A stretch of 64,000 bases of DNA from Solobacterium sp. UBA1761 (GTDB taxonomy: Bacteria > Bacillota_I > Bacilli_A > Erysipelotrichales > Erysipelotrichaceae): NCBI GenBank assembly GCA_002315565.1, contig DCHD01000038.1:1387-65386 (forward strand). Reading direction: 5' to 3'. Shown one piece after another: positions 8,116 through 16,243 of this stretch; position 1 is the first letter of the stretch, and each line of letters opens with the position of its first letter. The position numbers and the translations under genes were made by a program. The notes under the pieces were generated by a model, which had not been told where the DNA came from, ran no database searches, and worked only from the letters and a program-made list of their open reading frames with translations.

Positions 8116-8884
8116 AATCATTATTCCTGTAATTGCCGGTATTCTGGCAGGACTTGCTACTGGATTTTCTGGCCTTTCAGCAGCAACATTTATCTCACCG
8201 ATGCTGGTGAGTTTTTTATGTATGAATTCTTTTGATGCCATAGGCATAGCCCTGGCTTCTGATGTACTTGCTTCACTTGTATCTTTTATTACCTATTTCA
8301 GAAACGGCAATACGGAAATAAAGAAAGGGAAATATGTTCTTGTTTCTGTCGTTCTTTTTTCGGTTGTTGGAACAGCTGCTTCATTTCTTTTTACCTCCAG
8401 TAAAACCAATGATTCCATCATGGCCTACTGGCTGATAATCTCATCAGCATTAATGGGGCTTAAACTAATCTTTAAACCGGGTGATGATAAAGGACTGAAA
8501 CTTCCTTTTGGACCAGTTGCAGTTGCTATCCTGGCCGGCAGTTATGTTGGCTTTGTGTGTGGTTTTCAGGGAACCGGAGGCGGATTAATGATGCTTTTTG
8601 TCCTTAATATAATGCTGGGCTTTGAATTTAAAAAAGCTGTAGGTACATCAGTTGCAATTATGACCTTTACAGCTCTTGTTGGTTCAATCAGTCATTTTAT
8701 TATGGCAGATGGAATCTCTGATATACCTGTCTTTATCATCTGCGTTGTTTCAACACTGGTATCAGCTGAAATTGCTGCAGTACTGGCCAACAGGATGGAT
8801 CCGATAAAAGCCAAAAAGATAACCGGCCTTCTGATGGTGATATCAGGTGTTATTACTTTTATTGCCAGAACTTGTCTTAACTAA
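8108..8884 (+). CDS. TauE/SafE-family sulfite/organosulfonate-type exporter
   Basis: 258 residues with seven to eight membrane helices arranged as two similar halves. Both halves carry the Gly-rich family motif (ATGFSGLSAATFISP near residue 20 and GFVCGFQGTGGGLMM near residue 150). TauE/SafE proteins export sulfite, sulfoacetate or related small anions. The start overlaps the preceding gene by 8 bp. Its stop codon overlaps that of the convergent Ntn-hydrolase gene by 4 bp, and its terminator lies within that gene. Confidence 0.85.
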   Translation: MLRIIIPVIAGILAGLATGFSGLSAATFISPMLVSFLCMNSFDAIGIALASDVLASLVSFITYFRNGNTEIKKGKYVLVSVVLFSVVGTAASFLFTSSKTNDSIMAYWLIISSALMGLKLIFKPGDDKGLKLPFGPVAVAILAGSYVGFVCGFQGTGGGLMMLFVLNIMLGFEFKKAVGTSVAIMTFTALVGSISHFIMADGISDIPVFIICVVSTLVSAEIAAVLANRMDPIKAKKITGLLMVISGVITFIARTCLN

Positions 8885-9735
8885 TCTCCATGATAAAGCT
8901 CATGGAGTTTTTTATCCTGTTCATACTCTTCATCTTTATAAAGATATCGGTTATACATAACTCCATTATTGATGAATGAATATGGGAATACTTCAAAGGT
9001 ACTTGCTGCATCGAAACAACCGTTTTTGTCGACGACAATAATAGCAAGTTCAGTCTTATAGTCAAGTTTTGAAAGTCCTCTTTCAAGCACTTTCTTTGCC
9101 AGACCTTCAATATTTTCACCAAGCATCAGTCTGTCTACGGCTTCTTTTGCCATGACACTTCTAAGGCATGCTTCCCCGTCTCCAGTAAGGATTGCTGCAC
9201 CAATTCCATCTTCACAATAGAATCCTGAACCGATAAGCGGCGTATCGCCTACTCTTCCTAAAGTCTTGCCTTTTCTGCCGCTTGTTGTAATCCCTAATGA
9301 GAAATGACCATCCACAAGTGAAATAACACCGAAGGTATCGTGTGATTTCTTTTCGATATCCGCCTTGCATACTTCAAGTTTTTCACTTGTTTTATAACCG
9401 CTTTTTAGCGCGTATCTGTCAGCTCCATCAGCACACAGAATATTGTTCTGATTTAAACCAGAAAGAGAATATGCCACCTCAATCGGATTGACAATGTGAC
9501 TTGTTTCTATAACTGCACCTACTCTGTTGTCACCTTCCATCCATGCTGCATCAAGCTGGATATTACCATCTTCGTTGGGATGAGAAAACCTTCCTACATT
9601 TGGGTATTTGGGATTATCTTCAATTGACCTTATTGCCTCAATAATTCTGTTTATGTTACGGTAATCATCAATTACCTGTTCACACAGATCTTTACCCATC
9701 AGCCAGTAGGCAATCAGTTCACACTTATGCTCCAT
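8881..9735 (-). CDS. Isoaspartyl peptidase/aspartylglucosaminidase-type Ntn hydrolase
   Basis: 284 residues. The T2-family Ntn-hydrolase core is visible: HDTFGVISLV near residue 131, whose Thr would become the N-terminal nucleophile after autocleavage, then GRVGDTPLIGSGFY near 165 and ILTGDGEACL near 185. The family cleaves N4-(GlcNAc)-Asn or isoaspartyl/asparagine amides. There is no signal peptide, so it is cytoplasmic, probably involved in Asn-glycan or damaged-peptide salvage. An aaaggag ribosome binding site is present. The exact substrate is uncertain. Confidence 0.82.
   Translation of the reverse strand: MEHKCELIAYWLMGKDLCEQVIDDYRNINRIIEAIRSIEDNPKYPNVGRFSHPNEDGNIQLDAAWMEGDNRVGAVIETSHIVNPIEVAYSLSGLNQNNILCADGADRYALKSGYKTSEKLEVCKADIEKKSHDTFGVISLVDGHFSLGITTSGRKGKTLGRVGDTPLIGSGFYCEDGIGAAILTGDGEACLRSVMAKEAVDRLMLGENIEGLAKKVLERGLSKLDYKTELAIIVVDKNGCFDAASTFEVFPYSFINNGVMYNRYLYKDEEYEQDKKLHELYHGD
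8886..8907 (+). terminator. Terminator of the TauE-like gene, embedded in the convergent gene
   Basis: An 8-bp stem CTCCATGA / TCATGGAG is followed by tttttta on the plus strand. The hairpin lies inside the last codons of the opposite gene, encoding its HELYHGD tail. Confidence 0.8.
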
Positions 9736-9866
9736 ACATTCTCCTTTAGGCTGTTTTCTTTTAATCTGAAGATTCCTTAAATTATCTTTGAATTATTTAT
9801 CACCGAAATAAAACATTCAGTATATTCAAAGAAAACAGTCTTATTCATGTTTATAGTCTATTCAAT

Positions 9867-9881
9867 TATAATGGAAATATG
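9867..9881 (+). promoter_or_regulatory. Leaderless-type promoter: TATAAT, six bases, ATG
   Basis: A perfect TATAAT at 9867-9872, then ggaaat, then ATG at 9879. No usable ribosome binding site precedes the start. Confidence 0.7.
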
Positions 9882-10571
9882 AAACTCTATAAATACAGTG
9901 ATAATATCTATTACACAGACTTTGAACCAAGAAGAGACAGGCCAAGACTGGGCTATATTAAAGGAGATAAATTCTCAGTTGCGATTGATGCCGGACATTC
10001 CGACAAACATGTTGAAGAATTCTATGAACTCCTTACAAAAGAAGGACTCCCTCTTCCTGAATATACAATAATAACCCACTGGCACTGGGACCACAGTTTC
10101 GGAATGCACAGAGTAAACGGCAAAACAATTGCCTCAAAAAAGACCAACAGACATCTTAATGACTTTATTGAAAAAAGAAGCCTTAAAAGTATCATAAGAT
10201 TCAGAAATTTTGATAAGGCAATCCGCAATGAATATCCCCTTTTCAAAAAGATAATTGTCGTACCATCAGATATTGAATATGAAGGAAAGATGGAACTTGA
10301 CTTAGGAAATGTCATTGTCGAAATATTTGAAGTGCCATCCCCTCATACCGATGACTGTACAATGATATATTTGCCAAAAGAAAAAGTAATATTCCTTGGA
10401 GACGGCATATGTGGTGAACCACCAAAGTTTATTGTTGACAGAAACAGAGGTGAAAAAATAAAGTCCGTACTTGAAGGCATTGACTTTGACATCTCCATCG
10501 GAGGACATTGGGACAACTATAACAAAGAAGATCTTCTTCGTTTCGTCTTTGACTGGGAAGATATGGTATAA
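9879..10571 (+). CDS. Metallo-beta-lactamase-fold hydrolase
   Basis: 230 residues. The zinc motif THWHWDHSFG is near residue 66. Further ligands are the His in SPHTDDC near residue 155, the Asp in FLGDGICG near 174, and a late GGHWDNY His near 208. This is the standard MBL-fold metal set. The family includes thioesterases, lactonases and phosphodiesterases, so the reaction cannot be specified. It is cytoplasmic. It is followed by a terminator and then a second, unrelated MBL-fold gene. Confidence 0.8.
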   Translation: MKLYKYSDNIYYTDFEPRRDRPRLGYIKGDKFSVAIDAGHSDKHVEEFYELLTKEGLPLPEYTIITHWHWDHSFGMHRVNGKTIASKKTNRHLNDFIEKRSLKSIIRFRNFDKAIRNEYPLFKKIIVVPSDIEYEGKMELDLGNVIVEIFEVPSPHTDDCTMIYLPKEKVIFLGDGICGEPPKFIVDRNRGEKIKSVLEGIDFDISIGGHWDNYNKEDLLRFVFDWEDMV

Positions 10572-10576
10572 CACAC

Positions 10577-10598
10577 AAAACGGAAGCAATTCCGTTTT
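10577..10598 (+). terminator. Terminator after the first MBL-fold gene
   Basis: A 9-bp stem AAAACGGAA / TTCCGTTTT with loop gcaa. The 3' arm ends in a T-run. Confidence 0.8.
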
Positions 10599-10668
10599 TA
10601 CTTTAATAACATTGAAGATTCACATTAACTTCAGTTTGACTCAATAGAATAAAACTGAGGTTTAAATT

Positions 10669-11559
10669 ATGCGTTACTATAACCACTACAAAGTAAAGAA
10701 ATTTATTAAAGACTCTCTTAAGACAAAAGGTCAATTGTATCCTGACACAGATATATCAGAAGAATGTGGCAACTATAAAAACATCTTAAATGACGGCAGT
10801 ATTCACTATGCCTTTTTAGGCCATTCTTCTGTATTTCTGAATATGAACAACATCAATGTTCTGATTGACCCGGTATTTTCCATTCGCGTAGGAACAGGAA
10901 AAATCTATGCCAGACGTTTTCCCGGTCCTAAAGCCAAAGCTGAAGATTTTCCTGAAATCGATTATCTTCTGATAACTCACAATCATTATGACCACCTTGA
11001 CAGAAAGACAATAATCTCGCTAAAAGACCAGGTAAAACATTTCATTGTCCCATCCGGTGTTGCGGAAGCACTACTTAAATGGCACATTCCAAACGATAAA
11101 ATCATCGAACTTGACTGGTTTGAAAACTACAGCAAAGGAAACATTACAATCACTTCCACCCCTGCCCACCACTGTTCATACCGCACTGTTTTTGACTATA
11201 ACAGAACACTCTGGTGTTCCTATGTGATAGAAGATGGAAACCATAGAGTATTCCATTCCGGTGATACGGCCTATTCTGAACACTTTGAGAATATCTTTAA
11301 CAGATACTATGACTTTGACTTAACATTTATGGAATGTGGTCAATATGGCTCTATGTGGCATGACATGCACATGTTCCCGGAAGAATCTGCTAACGCCTGT
11401 AAACTTCTTAGTTCAAGACTGTCAGTTCCGATACACTGGGGTGCCTACAGACTATCAGATCATCCCTATAACGAACCTATAAGACGTTTTGAAAACAGTG
11501 CAAAAGAAAAGAAGATAAATTATCTTCTTCCTGTAATAAACAGGCTGTATCAGCTTTAA
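10669..11559 (+). CDS. NAPE-PLD/UlaG-like metallo-beta-lactamase-fold hydrolase
   Basis: 296 residues. The motifs LGHSSVFL near 48, IDPVFS near 66, THNHYDH near 102, TPAHHCSYR near 165, FHSGDTAYS near 198, and a late IHWGAY near 255 match the branch containing N-acyl-phosphatidylethanolamine phospholipase D and UlaG-type lactonases. It is a cytoplasmic metal-dependent hydrolase of a phosphodiester or lactone. A short leader with tgagg lies before the ATG and TAGAAT at 10645-10650, so this gene is leadered, unlike its neighbour. The substrate is unknown. Confidence 0.8.
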   Translation: MRYYNHYKVKKFIKDSLKTKGQLYPDTDISEECGNYKNILNDGSIHYAFLGHSSVFLNMNNINVLIDPVFSIRVGTGKIYARRFPGPKAKAEDFPEIDYLLITHNHYDHLDRKTIISLKDQVKHFIVPSGVAEALLKWHIPNDKIIELDWFENYSKGNITITSTPAHHCSYRTVFDYNRTLWCSYVIEDGNHRVFHSGDTAYSEHFENIFNRYYDFDLTFMECGQYGSMWHDMHMFPEESANACKLLSSRLSVPIHWGAYRLSDHPYNEPIRRFENSAKEKKINYLLPVINRLYQL

Positions 11560-11579
11560 ATGTTTATTCCCCCTGTAAT

Positions 11580-11609
11580 TCCCTTTCTGTGCCTGAATAC
11601 GGAAAGGGA
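11580..11609. terminator. Bidirectional terminator between convergent genes
   Basis: An imperfect stem built on TCCCTTTC / GAAAGGGA, extended by GT/AC pairs around an 8-base loop. It is followed by tttt on the plus side. Confidence 0.65.
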
Positions 11610-11611
11610 TT

Positions 11612-11941
11612 TTACATAAATGAATAATCAACTTCACTTCTAGAAATCAGTATCGTATCGGTATTGATTTCTTTTTTAAGTCTTTCACCAAGTCTGATTA
11701 TTTCTTCATCAGTTGAACCGATAATCACAATTCTCAGACTTGTCTCTGTCGTATAACCCTTATTGTGTGTATAACCGCCATACTGGCTAAGCAGTGTAAA
11801 ACATATTTTCTCTTTTATGCATATTTCAGAAAGTATCCTCTTGAAGTCATCAATTGTCAGAATCTCTTCATAGGAATCTTTATCTTTTATGCCAATATAG
11901 ATTTCATGTTTCCACCCACGTGTAAACTGTTCATTGTTCAT
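11612..11941 (-). CDS. Small protein, tandem paralogue B
   Basis: 109 residues starting MNNEQFTRGW. It is paralogous to the gene just upstream: both share an IYIG start strand, an I-X5-F-X4-E helix, the central GGY-X-H segment followed by a Y-X2-E-X2-L strand, and a final hydrophobic strand. The ATG falls one base after the stop codon of the upstream paralogue (TAAcATG), so it is translated by coupling. No signal peptide or catalytic motif is evident. I do not recognise a named family. Confidence 0.7.
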   Translation of the reverse strand: MNNEQFTRGWKHEIYIGIKDKDSYEEILTIDDFKRILSEICIKEKICFTLLSQYGGYTHNKGYTTETSLRIVIIGSTDEEIIRLGERLKKEINTDTILISRSEVDYSFM

Positions 11942-11942
11942 G

Positions 11943-12260
11943 TTATCTGTACTCCATATCAAGTGGACACTTAAGTACCATAATACATTCCTGATTCATA
12001 TACATCGAAAGACTCTTTCCCAGTTTTATTACATCGAGTCCCTGCTCACCGATGATACTGATGCAAAGAGTATCTTCATAAGCATAGTTGCCATCATCAT
12101 GAAGATAACCGCCCTTTGTTGCGATGAGCGAAAACCCAGTTTCTTTTTTAGAAAAGAACTCTGTTACCAGTTTCTTAAGTTCTTCCAAAGAAACAATCTC
12201 TTTATCTGTCTGCGAGTCATTGCAGCCGATATATATCTGATACTCTATTTCTTTTTTCAT
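11943..12260 (-). CDS. Small protein, tandem paralogue A
   Basis: 105 residues with the same layout as the downstream gene: YQIYIGCND, a helix, then FSLIATKGGYLHDDG, then a TLCISIIG strand. The start ATG overlaps the methyltransferase stop codon by one base (TAATG), placing all three genes in one coupled operon. The predicted ferredoxin-like alternation of strands and helices suggests a small binding or sensor protein. The function is unknown. Confidence 0.7.
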   Translation of the reverse strand: MKKEIEYQIYIGCNDSQTDKEIVSLEELKKLVTEFFSKKETGFSLIATKGGYLHDDGNYAYEDTLCISIIGEQGLDVIKLGKSLSMYMNQECIMVLKCPLDMEYR

Positions 12261-12880
12261 TACTGTACTTTTTTTGCAATGACTACATCCATGCAGTGCT
12301 TGTGCGGTACACCTGAGGAATTGCAGTCAAAGATAATTTCGTCACTTCTTAAGAACATCCAGTCTTTATAATGACTGAAAAGATCTCCGGTATTCCACAT
12401 TGCTTCGGTTTCATCCCAGTCTGGAGGAAGCGGAAGGAATGGTTTATCAACAAAGACATTGAACCAGTTGATACCGCCGGCTCTAGTCATCTTCTTGACT
12501 TTCTCAAAAAAGATATCTTTTTTGTCTTCTTCAAGATACTGAATAGTACCTGTTGAATAGATGATGTCAAATTCATCATTGATGTTCATATCGTTGATGT
12601 CGGCAACAAAGGCATCAATTTCAACACCTTCTTTTTGAGCCAATGCTTTAGTCTTTCTGATACCACTTTCCGTAATATCAAAAGCACTTACCTTGTAACC
12701 TTTTTTGGCAAAGTACACTGCGTCTTTACCCTCACCACATCCGATATCCAGAACCTTGATATCTTTATCGGCAGGTATAATCTTCTCTATTTCATAACAC
12801 AGTTCTGCCGGCTCAAGACCCCAGTAGTAACCATCACATTCTTCATACCATTTTTCGTAGTTTGTCTTTACCTGATTCAT
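12260..12880 (-). CDS. Class I SAM-dependent methyltransferase (TehB-like)
   Basis: 206 residues. The SAM-binding motif I VLDIGCGEGKDAVYFAKKG is near residue 43, then an acidic strand end FDITES near 67, and DIIYSTGTIQYL near 105. The N-terminus NYEKWYEECDGYYWGLEP resembles TehB and thiopurine-type small-molecule methyltransferases. TehB-type enzymes methylate tellurite or selenite in vitro, but a metabolite substrate is equally likely. It heads the coupled operon with the two small paralogues. The ribosome binding site is aagaggt. The long C-terminal extension rich in aromatic residues is unlike minimal TehB. Confidence 0.78.
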   Translation of the reverse strand: MNQVKTNYEKWYEECDGYYWGLEPAELCYEIEKIIPADKDIKVLDIGCGEGKDAVYFAKKGYKVSAFDITESGIRKTKALAQKEGVEIDAFVADINDMNINDEFDIIYSTGTIQYLEEDKKDIFFEKVKKMTRAGGINWFNVFVDKPFLPLPPDWDETEAMWNTGDLFSHYKDWMFLRSDEIIFDCNSSGVPHKHCMDVVIAKKVQ

Positions 12881-13096
12881 TATTGTACCTCTTACTCAAA
12901 TCTTTTCCATTTATGGTTTTTTGTGTTCTAAATAAAAGAATTGCCCAGAATTAACTCTACAAATTTAGAATTCCAACTGTCGCAAAAAGTGCGATAGTTC
13001 ACTTTAAAAGAATGTATCAATCATCTAAAAAATTCTTCTTAAAAATGAATACTAATTCTGCTTTTATCAGAATTACTATTTTGTAGGTATCTTTCG
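12881..13096. other. 216-bp intergenic region with two hairpins
   Basis: This gap carries the promoter of the methyltransferase operon on its left. It also holds a 9-bp hairpin at 12976-12998 (ACTGTCGCA / TGCGATAGT, one G-T pair) and a 7-bp hairpin near 13051-13073 (AATTCTG / CAGAATT). Neither hairpin has a clear T-tract. Both lie downstream of the M32 peptidase on the minus strand. I see no coding potential. Confidence 0.5.
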
Positions 13097-14599
13097 TTAC
13101 AGTTTGTATATTTCCGTGTATTTATCTTCAAGATATTTGATGAAGTAGTCAGCATTGAACTTATCACCTGCAGCTTTTTCAAAGAGTTCTCCAGGTTTAT
13201 AAAGACAGCCAAACTGCCAGATGTGTTCTTTGTTCCAGTCATTGATCGGTTTGAAGTTACCTTCTTTAACACACTTATCTACATCTACACTTTCCTTCAT
13301 CTTACTAAGGAACTGTGCACCATAGGCACTGCCCAACGCATAAGATGGGAAGTAACCGATAGCTCCACCTGACCAGTGAGTATCCTGCAGACACCCTTCT
13401 TTATCATTTGGTACATCAACTCCCAGATATTCCTTGTAGAGTCTGTTCCATTCACAAGGTATCTCAGAAACTTTCATTTCACCCGCCATGACCTTCTTTT
13501 CAATTTCATAACGGACCATGATGTGTAAAGCGTAAGTAAGCTCATCTGCTTCCGTACGGATTAAAGAAGGTTCTGCTTTATTCATTGCCAGATAGAAATC
13601 ATTGGCAGTGTATTTATCCATATGTTCAGGGAACAGTTCTTTAAGTTTTGGGAAAACATATTCGCAGAATTCCTTGCTTCTGCCGATGATGTTCTCATAG
13701 AATCTTGACTGAGATTCATGGATACCCATTGAAACACCACCATCAAGCACAGTGAATGCATATTCTTTTCTTGAACCGGTGTCATATAAGGCATGACCGC
13801 CTTCATGAATTACACTGAACATTGAAGATGCGAAATCATTCTCCTGATAGTGAGTAGTGATTCTTTCATCAAGATGGGAACCCAGACTTGTAGTAAATGG
13901 ATGCTCAGTAGTAGAAATACCGACATGACTCAGATCAAGTCCTTCAAGTTCCATCAGATACTCTGAAAGTTCTTCCTGCTTGTGGACATCAAAATGACCA
14001 TAACGCATTGAATCGTCAACCTGTGGTTTTGACTCAATCTTTTTAAGAAGAGGTACAATATGGCTTCTCAGTTTTTCAAAGAATTCATCAAGCATCGCTC
14101 TGCTTGTGCCATCTTCAAATTCATTCAGCCAGTAATCATATGGATCTTTTGAAGGGTCAAGATAACCGGCAAACTTCTTTATTGTTGTGAAAATCTGTTC
14201 CAGATATGGTTCAAATATCTTCCAGTCATTCTTTTCTTTTGCCTCATGCCATACAGCACCAGATTGAACCAGCAGGCTTTGGAAAGCAATGTATTCGTCC
14301 ATTGGAACCTTCTGCATATCTCTCTGGTTCTTTAATAGAAGATAGACCATTCTCTTTTCTTGTTCATTAAGTTCTTCTTTTCTTCTGTCAAGTTCTTCCA
14401 GCAGTTCAATAGTCTTCTTTGAAGTAGTCAGTTTATAGCTTTCTTCATTCAGAATGGCCATTGTAACTTCTCTGTTTTCAACGGTTGCTGACGGTGCAGT
14501 TGTTTCACCATCATAACTTAACAATCCCAGTGCATGAGAATAGGCTGCCATCTTTTTCTGTAACGCATATAATTGCTCTTTAAGTTCTTTGATTTCCAT
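13097..14599 (-). CDS. M32-family carboxypeptidase (Taq type)
   Basis: 500 residues, the normal length for the family. The zinc motif HEGGHALYD is near residue 258, with DTHWSGGAIGYFPSYALGSAYGAQ near 400, a M32 landmark. These cytoplasmic metallopeptidases remove C-terminal residues other than Pro from peptides. The start is the ATG at 14599, after a gaggtg ribosome binding site; a GTG nine bases upstream is part of that site. The promoter TATAAT lies at 14619-14624, directly after the terminator of the ridA gene. Confidence 0.92.
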   Translation of the reverse strand: MEIKELKEQLYALQKKMAAYSHALGLLSYDGETTAPSATVENREVTMAILNEESYKLTTSKKTIELLEELDRRKEELNEQEKRMVYLLLKNQRDMQKVPMDEYIAFQSLLVQSGAVWHEAKEKNDWKIFEPYLEQIFTTIKKFAGYLDPSKDPYDYWLNEFEDGTSRAMLDEFFEKLRSHIVPLLKKIESKPQVDDSMRYGHFDVHKQEELSEYLMELEGLDLSHVGISTTEHPFTTSLGSHLDERITTHYQENDFASSMFSVIHEGGHALYDTGSRKEYAFTVLDGGVSMGIHESQSRFYENIIGRSKEFCEYVFPKLKELFPEHMDKYTANDFYLAMNKAEPSLIRTEADELTYALHIMVRYEIEKKVMAGEMKVSEIPCEWNRLYKEYLGVDVPNDKEGCLQDTHWSGGAIGYFPSYALGSAYGAQFLSKMKESVDVDKCVKEGNFKPINDWNKEHIWQFGCLYKPGELFEKAAGDKFNADYFIKYLEDKYTEIYKL

Positions 14600-14618
14600 A
14601 AGTGTCACCTCACTAATA

Positions 14619-14624
14619 ATTATA
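14619..14624 (-). promoter_or_regulatory. -10 element of the M32 peptidase, abutting the ridA terminator
   Basis: TATAAT reads on the minus strand one base after the ridA terminator stem. The gene then has a normal leader with a gaggtg ribosome binding site. Confidence 0.6.
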
Positions 14625-14625
14625 A

Positions 14626-14645
14626 AGGCAGGATTGCTCCTGCCT
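14626..14645 (-). terminator. Terminator of ridA
   Basis: An 8-bp perfect stem AGGCAGGA / TCCTGCCT with loop gcaa, followed on the minus strand by TTATAATTATT. The run after the stem doubles as the next promoter -10. Confidence 0.7.
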
Positions 14646-14653
14646 GTAGTTTT

Positions 14654-15031
14654 TTATTTTGAAGCGATTGCTTCAATCTCTATTCTTGCCCCTTTTGGAA
14701 GTGCCGCTACCTCATAGGCAGCTCTTGCTGGATATGGTTCAGTGAAGTATTCAGCATATACCTCATTCATTGCCGCAAAGTCTTTGATGTCAGCAAGAAA
14801 TACTGTTGTCTTGGCAACATCAGCCATTGTAAGACCTGCAGCTTCAAGAACAGCTTTGACATTTTCAAGTGACTGTCTTGTCTGATCCTTAATGTCATCA
14901 GATGGAAATGCTCCGGTTTTCACATCGATTGGAAGCTGTCCAGATACAAATACGAGATTACCGGCAACAGTGGCAGCTGAATAAGGTCCTACTGCTGGTG
15001 GAATCTTTTCACATTCAATTTTCTTAATCAT
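14654..15031 (-). CDS. ridA: RidA-family enamine/imine deaminase
   Basis: 125 residues with all family landmarks: [12 protein letters not shown] near residue 13, [10 protein letters not shown] near 28, [25 protein letters not shown] near 80, and [23 protein letters not shown] at the end, with the carboxylate-binding Arg and Glu. RidA hydrolyses reactive 2-aminoacrylate and related enamines made by PLP enzymes. A PLP decarboxylase lies two genes away. The ATG overlaps the end of the upstream membrane-protein gene by 8 bases and has a ggagtaaaaa ribosome binding site. Confidence 0.93.
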   Translation of the reverse strand: MIKKIECEKIPPAVGPYSAATVAGNLVFVSGQLPIDVKTGAFPSDDIKDQTRQSLENVKAVLEAAGLTMADVAKTTVFLADIKDFAAMNEVYAEYFTEPYPARAAYEVAALPKGARIEIEAIASK

Positions 15032-15629
15032 TTTTTACTCCTTTTGAATTATATATTTTCCTTATTGCTAAAGCTAAAACTGTTTCAAATACTGTCATGG
15101 CAATAACTGCTATATACCATTTACCGCCTCTGTTAAAGCCATAGAAATCAGGCCATATTTCTTTTTCAACTACCAGGATGTAGTAGATTATTCCATAAAT
15201 GATCGATGGAACAAGTGCCCAGAATATGCCTTTCAATCTTTTTTCTTTCTCTAAGAATATAAAGCTTAACAGCGCAATTAAAGGACAGAACAGATGCAGA
15301 AAGAAATTGTTGCCTTTGATCATTGGCATAAAACCATAGGACAATGACAGAAAACAACATGCCACGAGAAGTGTAACCGTTACTGCATGTACTGATGCAA
15401 ATTTAAATATCACACACCACTCAGGCATATTCTGTTTAAGAATACATATAACCGTAACTATTGAAGCAATTACCAGCAGTATATTTGAATCAATAGTAAA
15501 GAATCTGAACATCATTGTCTTTGTACCGGTCATGTTTCCACCGAGTCCATTGATGTAGATATTCACGAGGGCATAACTGTTCAGTATTGCAACAAGTAGA
15601 TTTGTTATAAGAGATGCTGTTTTTTTCAT
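15024..15629 (-). CDS. Multipass membrane protein, Pr6Pr-like
   Basis: 201 residues with about six membrane segments. It has [12 protein letters not shown] near residue 45, [13 protein letters not shown] near 85, [18 protein letters not shown] near 115, and a polar WP-X2[10 protein letters not shown] region near 170. The same pattern recurs in the gene at 26884-27759, and both resemble the Pr6Pr/AIG1-like group of six-helix proteins. The ATG at 15629 has no ribosome binding site and lies just after the efp terminator, so expression probably depends on readthrough or an unseen promoter. ridA is coupled behind it. Confidence 0.6.
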   Translation of the reverse strand: MKKTASLITNLLVAILNSYALVNIYINGLGGNMTGTKTMMFRFFTIDSNILLVIASIVTVICILKQNMPEWCVIFKFASVHAVTVTLLVACCFLSLSYGFMPMIKGNNFFLHLFCPLIALLSFIFLEKEKRLKGIFWALVPSIIYGIIYYILVVEKEIWPDFYGFNRGGKWYIAVIAMTVFETVLALAIRKIYNSKGVKND

Positions 15630-15635
15630 AAACAC

Positions 15636-15656
15636 AAAAAAGAGCTGTTAAGCTCT
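15636..15656 (-). terminator. Terminator of efp overlapping its stop codon
   Basis: A 6-bp stem AGAGCT / AGCTCT whose loop contains the efp TAA, followed by TTTTTT on the minus strand. Confidence 0.75.
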
Positions 15657-16208
15657 TCCTGTATACTTTCCGTCTGCTGTAGAGACAATAATGCGGTCAT
15701 CGCCTTTGATGAACATTGGCACTTTAACCTTCAGACCTGTTTCAGTAACCGCATTCTTTAAGGCATTGGTTGCTGTATCACCCTTGACTGCATCTTCACA
15801 TTCAACAAGTGACATTTCTACTTTATCTGGGAGTGTAATATCAAGCACATCGCCGCCAAAGAAAACCATGCTTACTTCCATTGCTTCAAGAATGAAATAT
15901 TTCTTGAAATCTAACTGAGCTTCTGATAGTTCATAAGTTTCAAATGACTCATTGTCCATGAAGTAATATGTACCATCTGCTGAATATGAAAACTGTGCTT
16001 TCTTCTTTTCGATATTTGCTGCTTCAAACTTTGTTGAGGCATTGAAGTTTCTTTCCTGTGTAGAACCGGTCTTAAGGTTCTTCATCTTAGTCTTTAAGAT
16101 AGCTGCTCCCTTACCTGGTTTTACATGCATAAAGTCAATGACAACCCATGGGTCACCGTCAACCATTACTGTTAATCCTGTCTTAAAATCACCTGCTTCT
16201 ATAGCCAT
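15648..16208 (-). CDS. efp: Elongation factor P
   Basis: 186 residues, the standard EF-P length. Domain I has the exposed tip loop KPGKG with Lys33, the residue that is post-translationally modified in other bacteria. The C-terminal domain has the EF-P signature around GDTATNALKNAVTETGLKVKVP. EF-P rescues ribosomes at consecutive prolines. Neither EpmA/EpmB nor another modification enzyme is visible nearby. An aaaggggaa ribosome binding site precedes the ATG. A second copy begins at the left edge of the window, so this genome seems to carry two. Confidence 0.95.
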   Translation of the reverse strand: MAIEAGDFKTGLTVMVDGDPWVVIDFMHVKPGKGAAILKTKMKNLKTGSTQERNFNASTKFEAANIEKKKAQFSYSADGTYYFMDNESFETYELSEAQLDFKKYFILEAMEVSMVFFGGDVLDITLPDKVEMSLVECEDAVKGDTATNALKNAVTETGLKVKVPMFIKGDDRIIVSTADGKYTGRA

Positions 16209-16243
16209 AATATTTCCCCTTTTTAATCTTAATTATTCTACCA

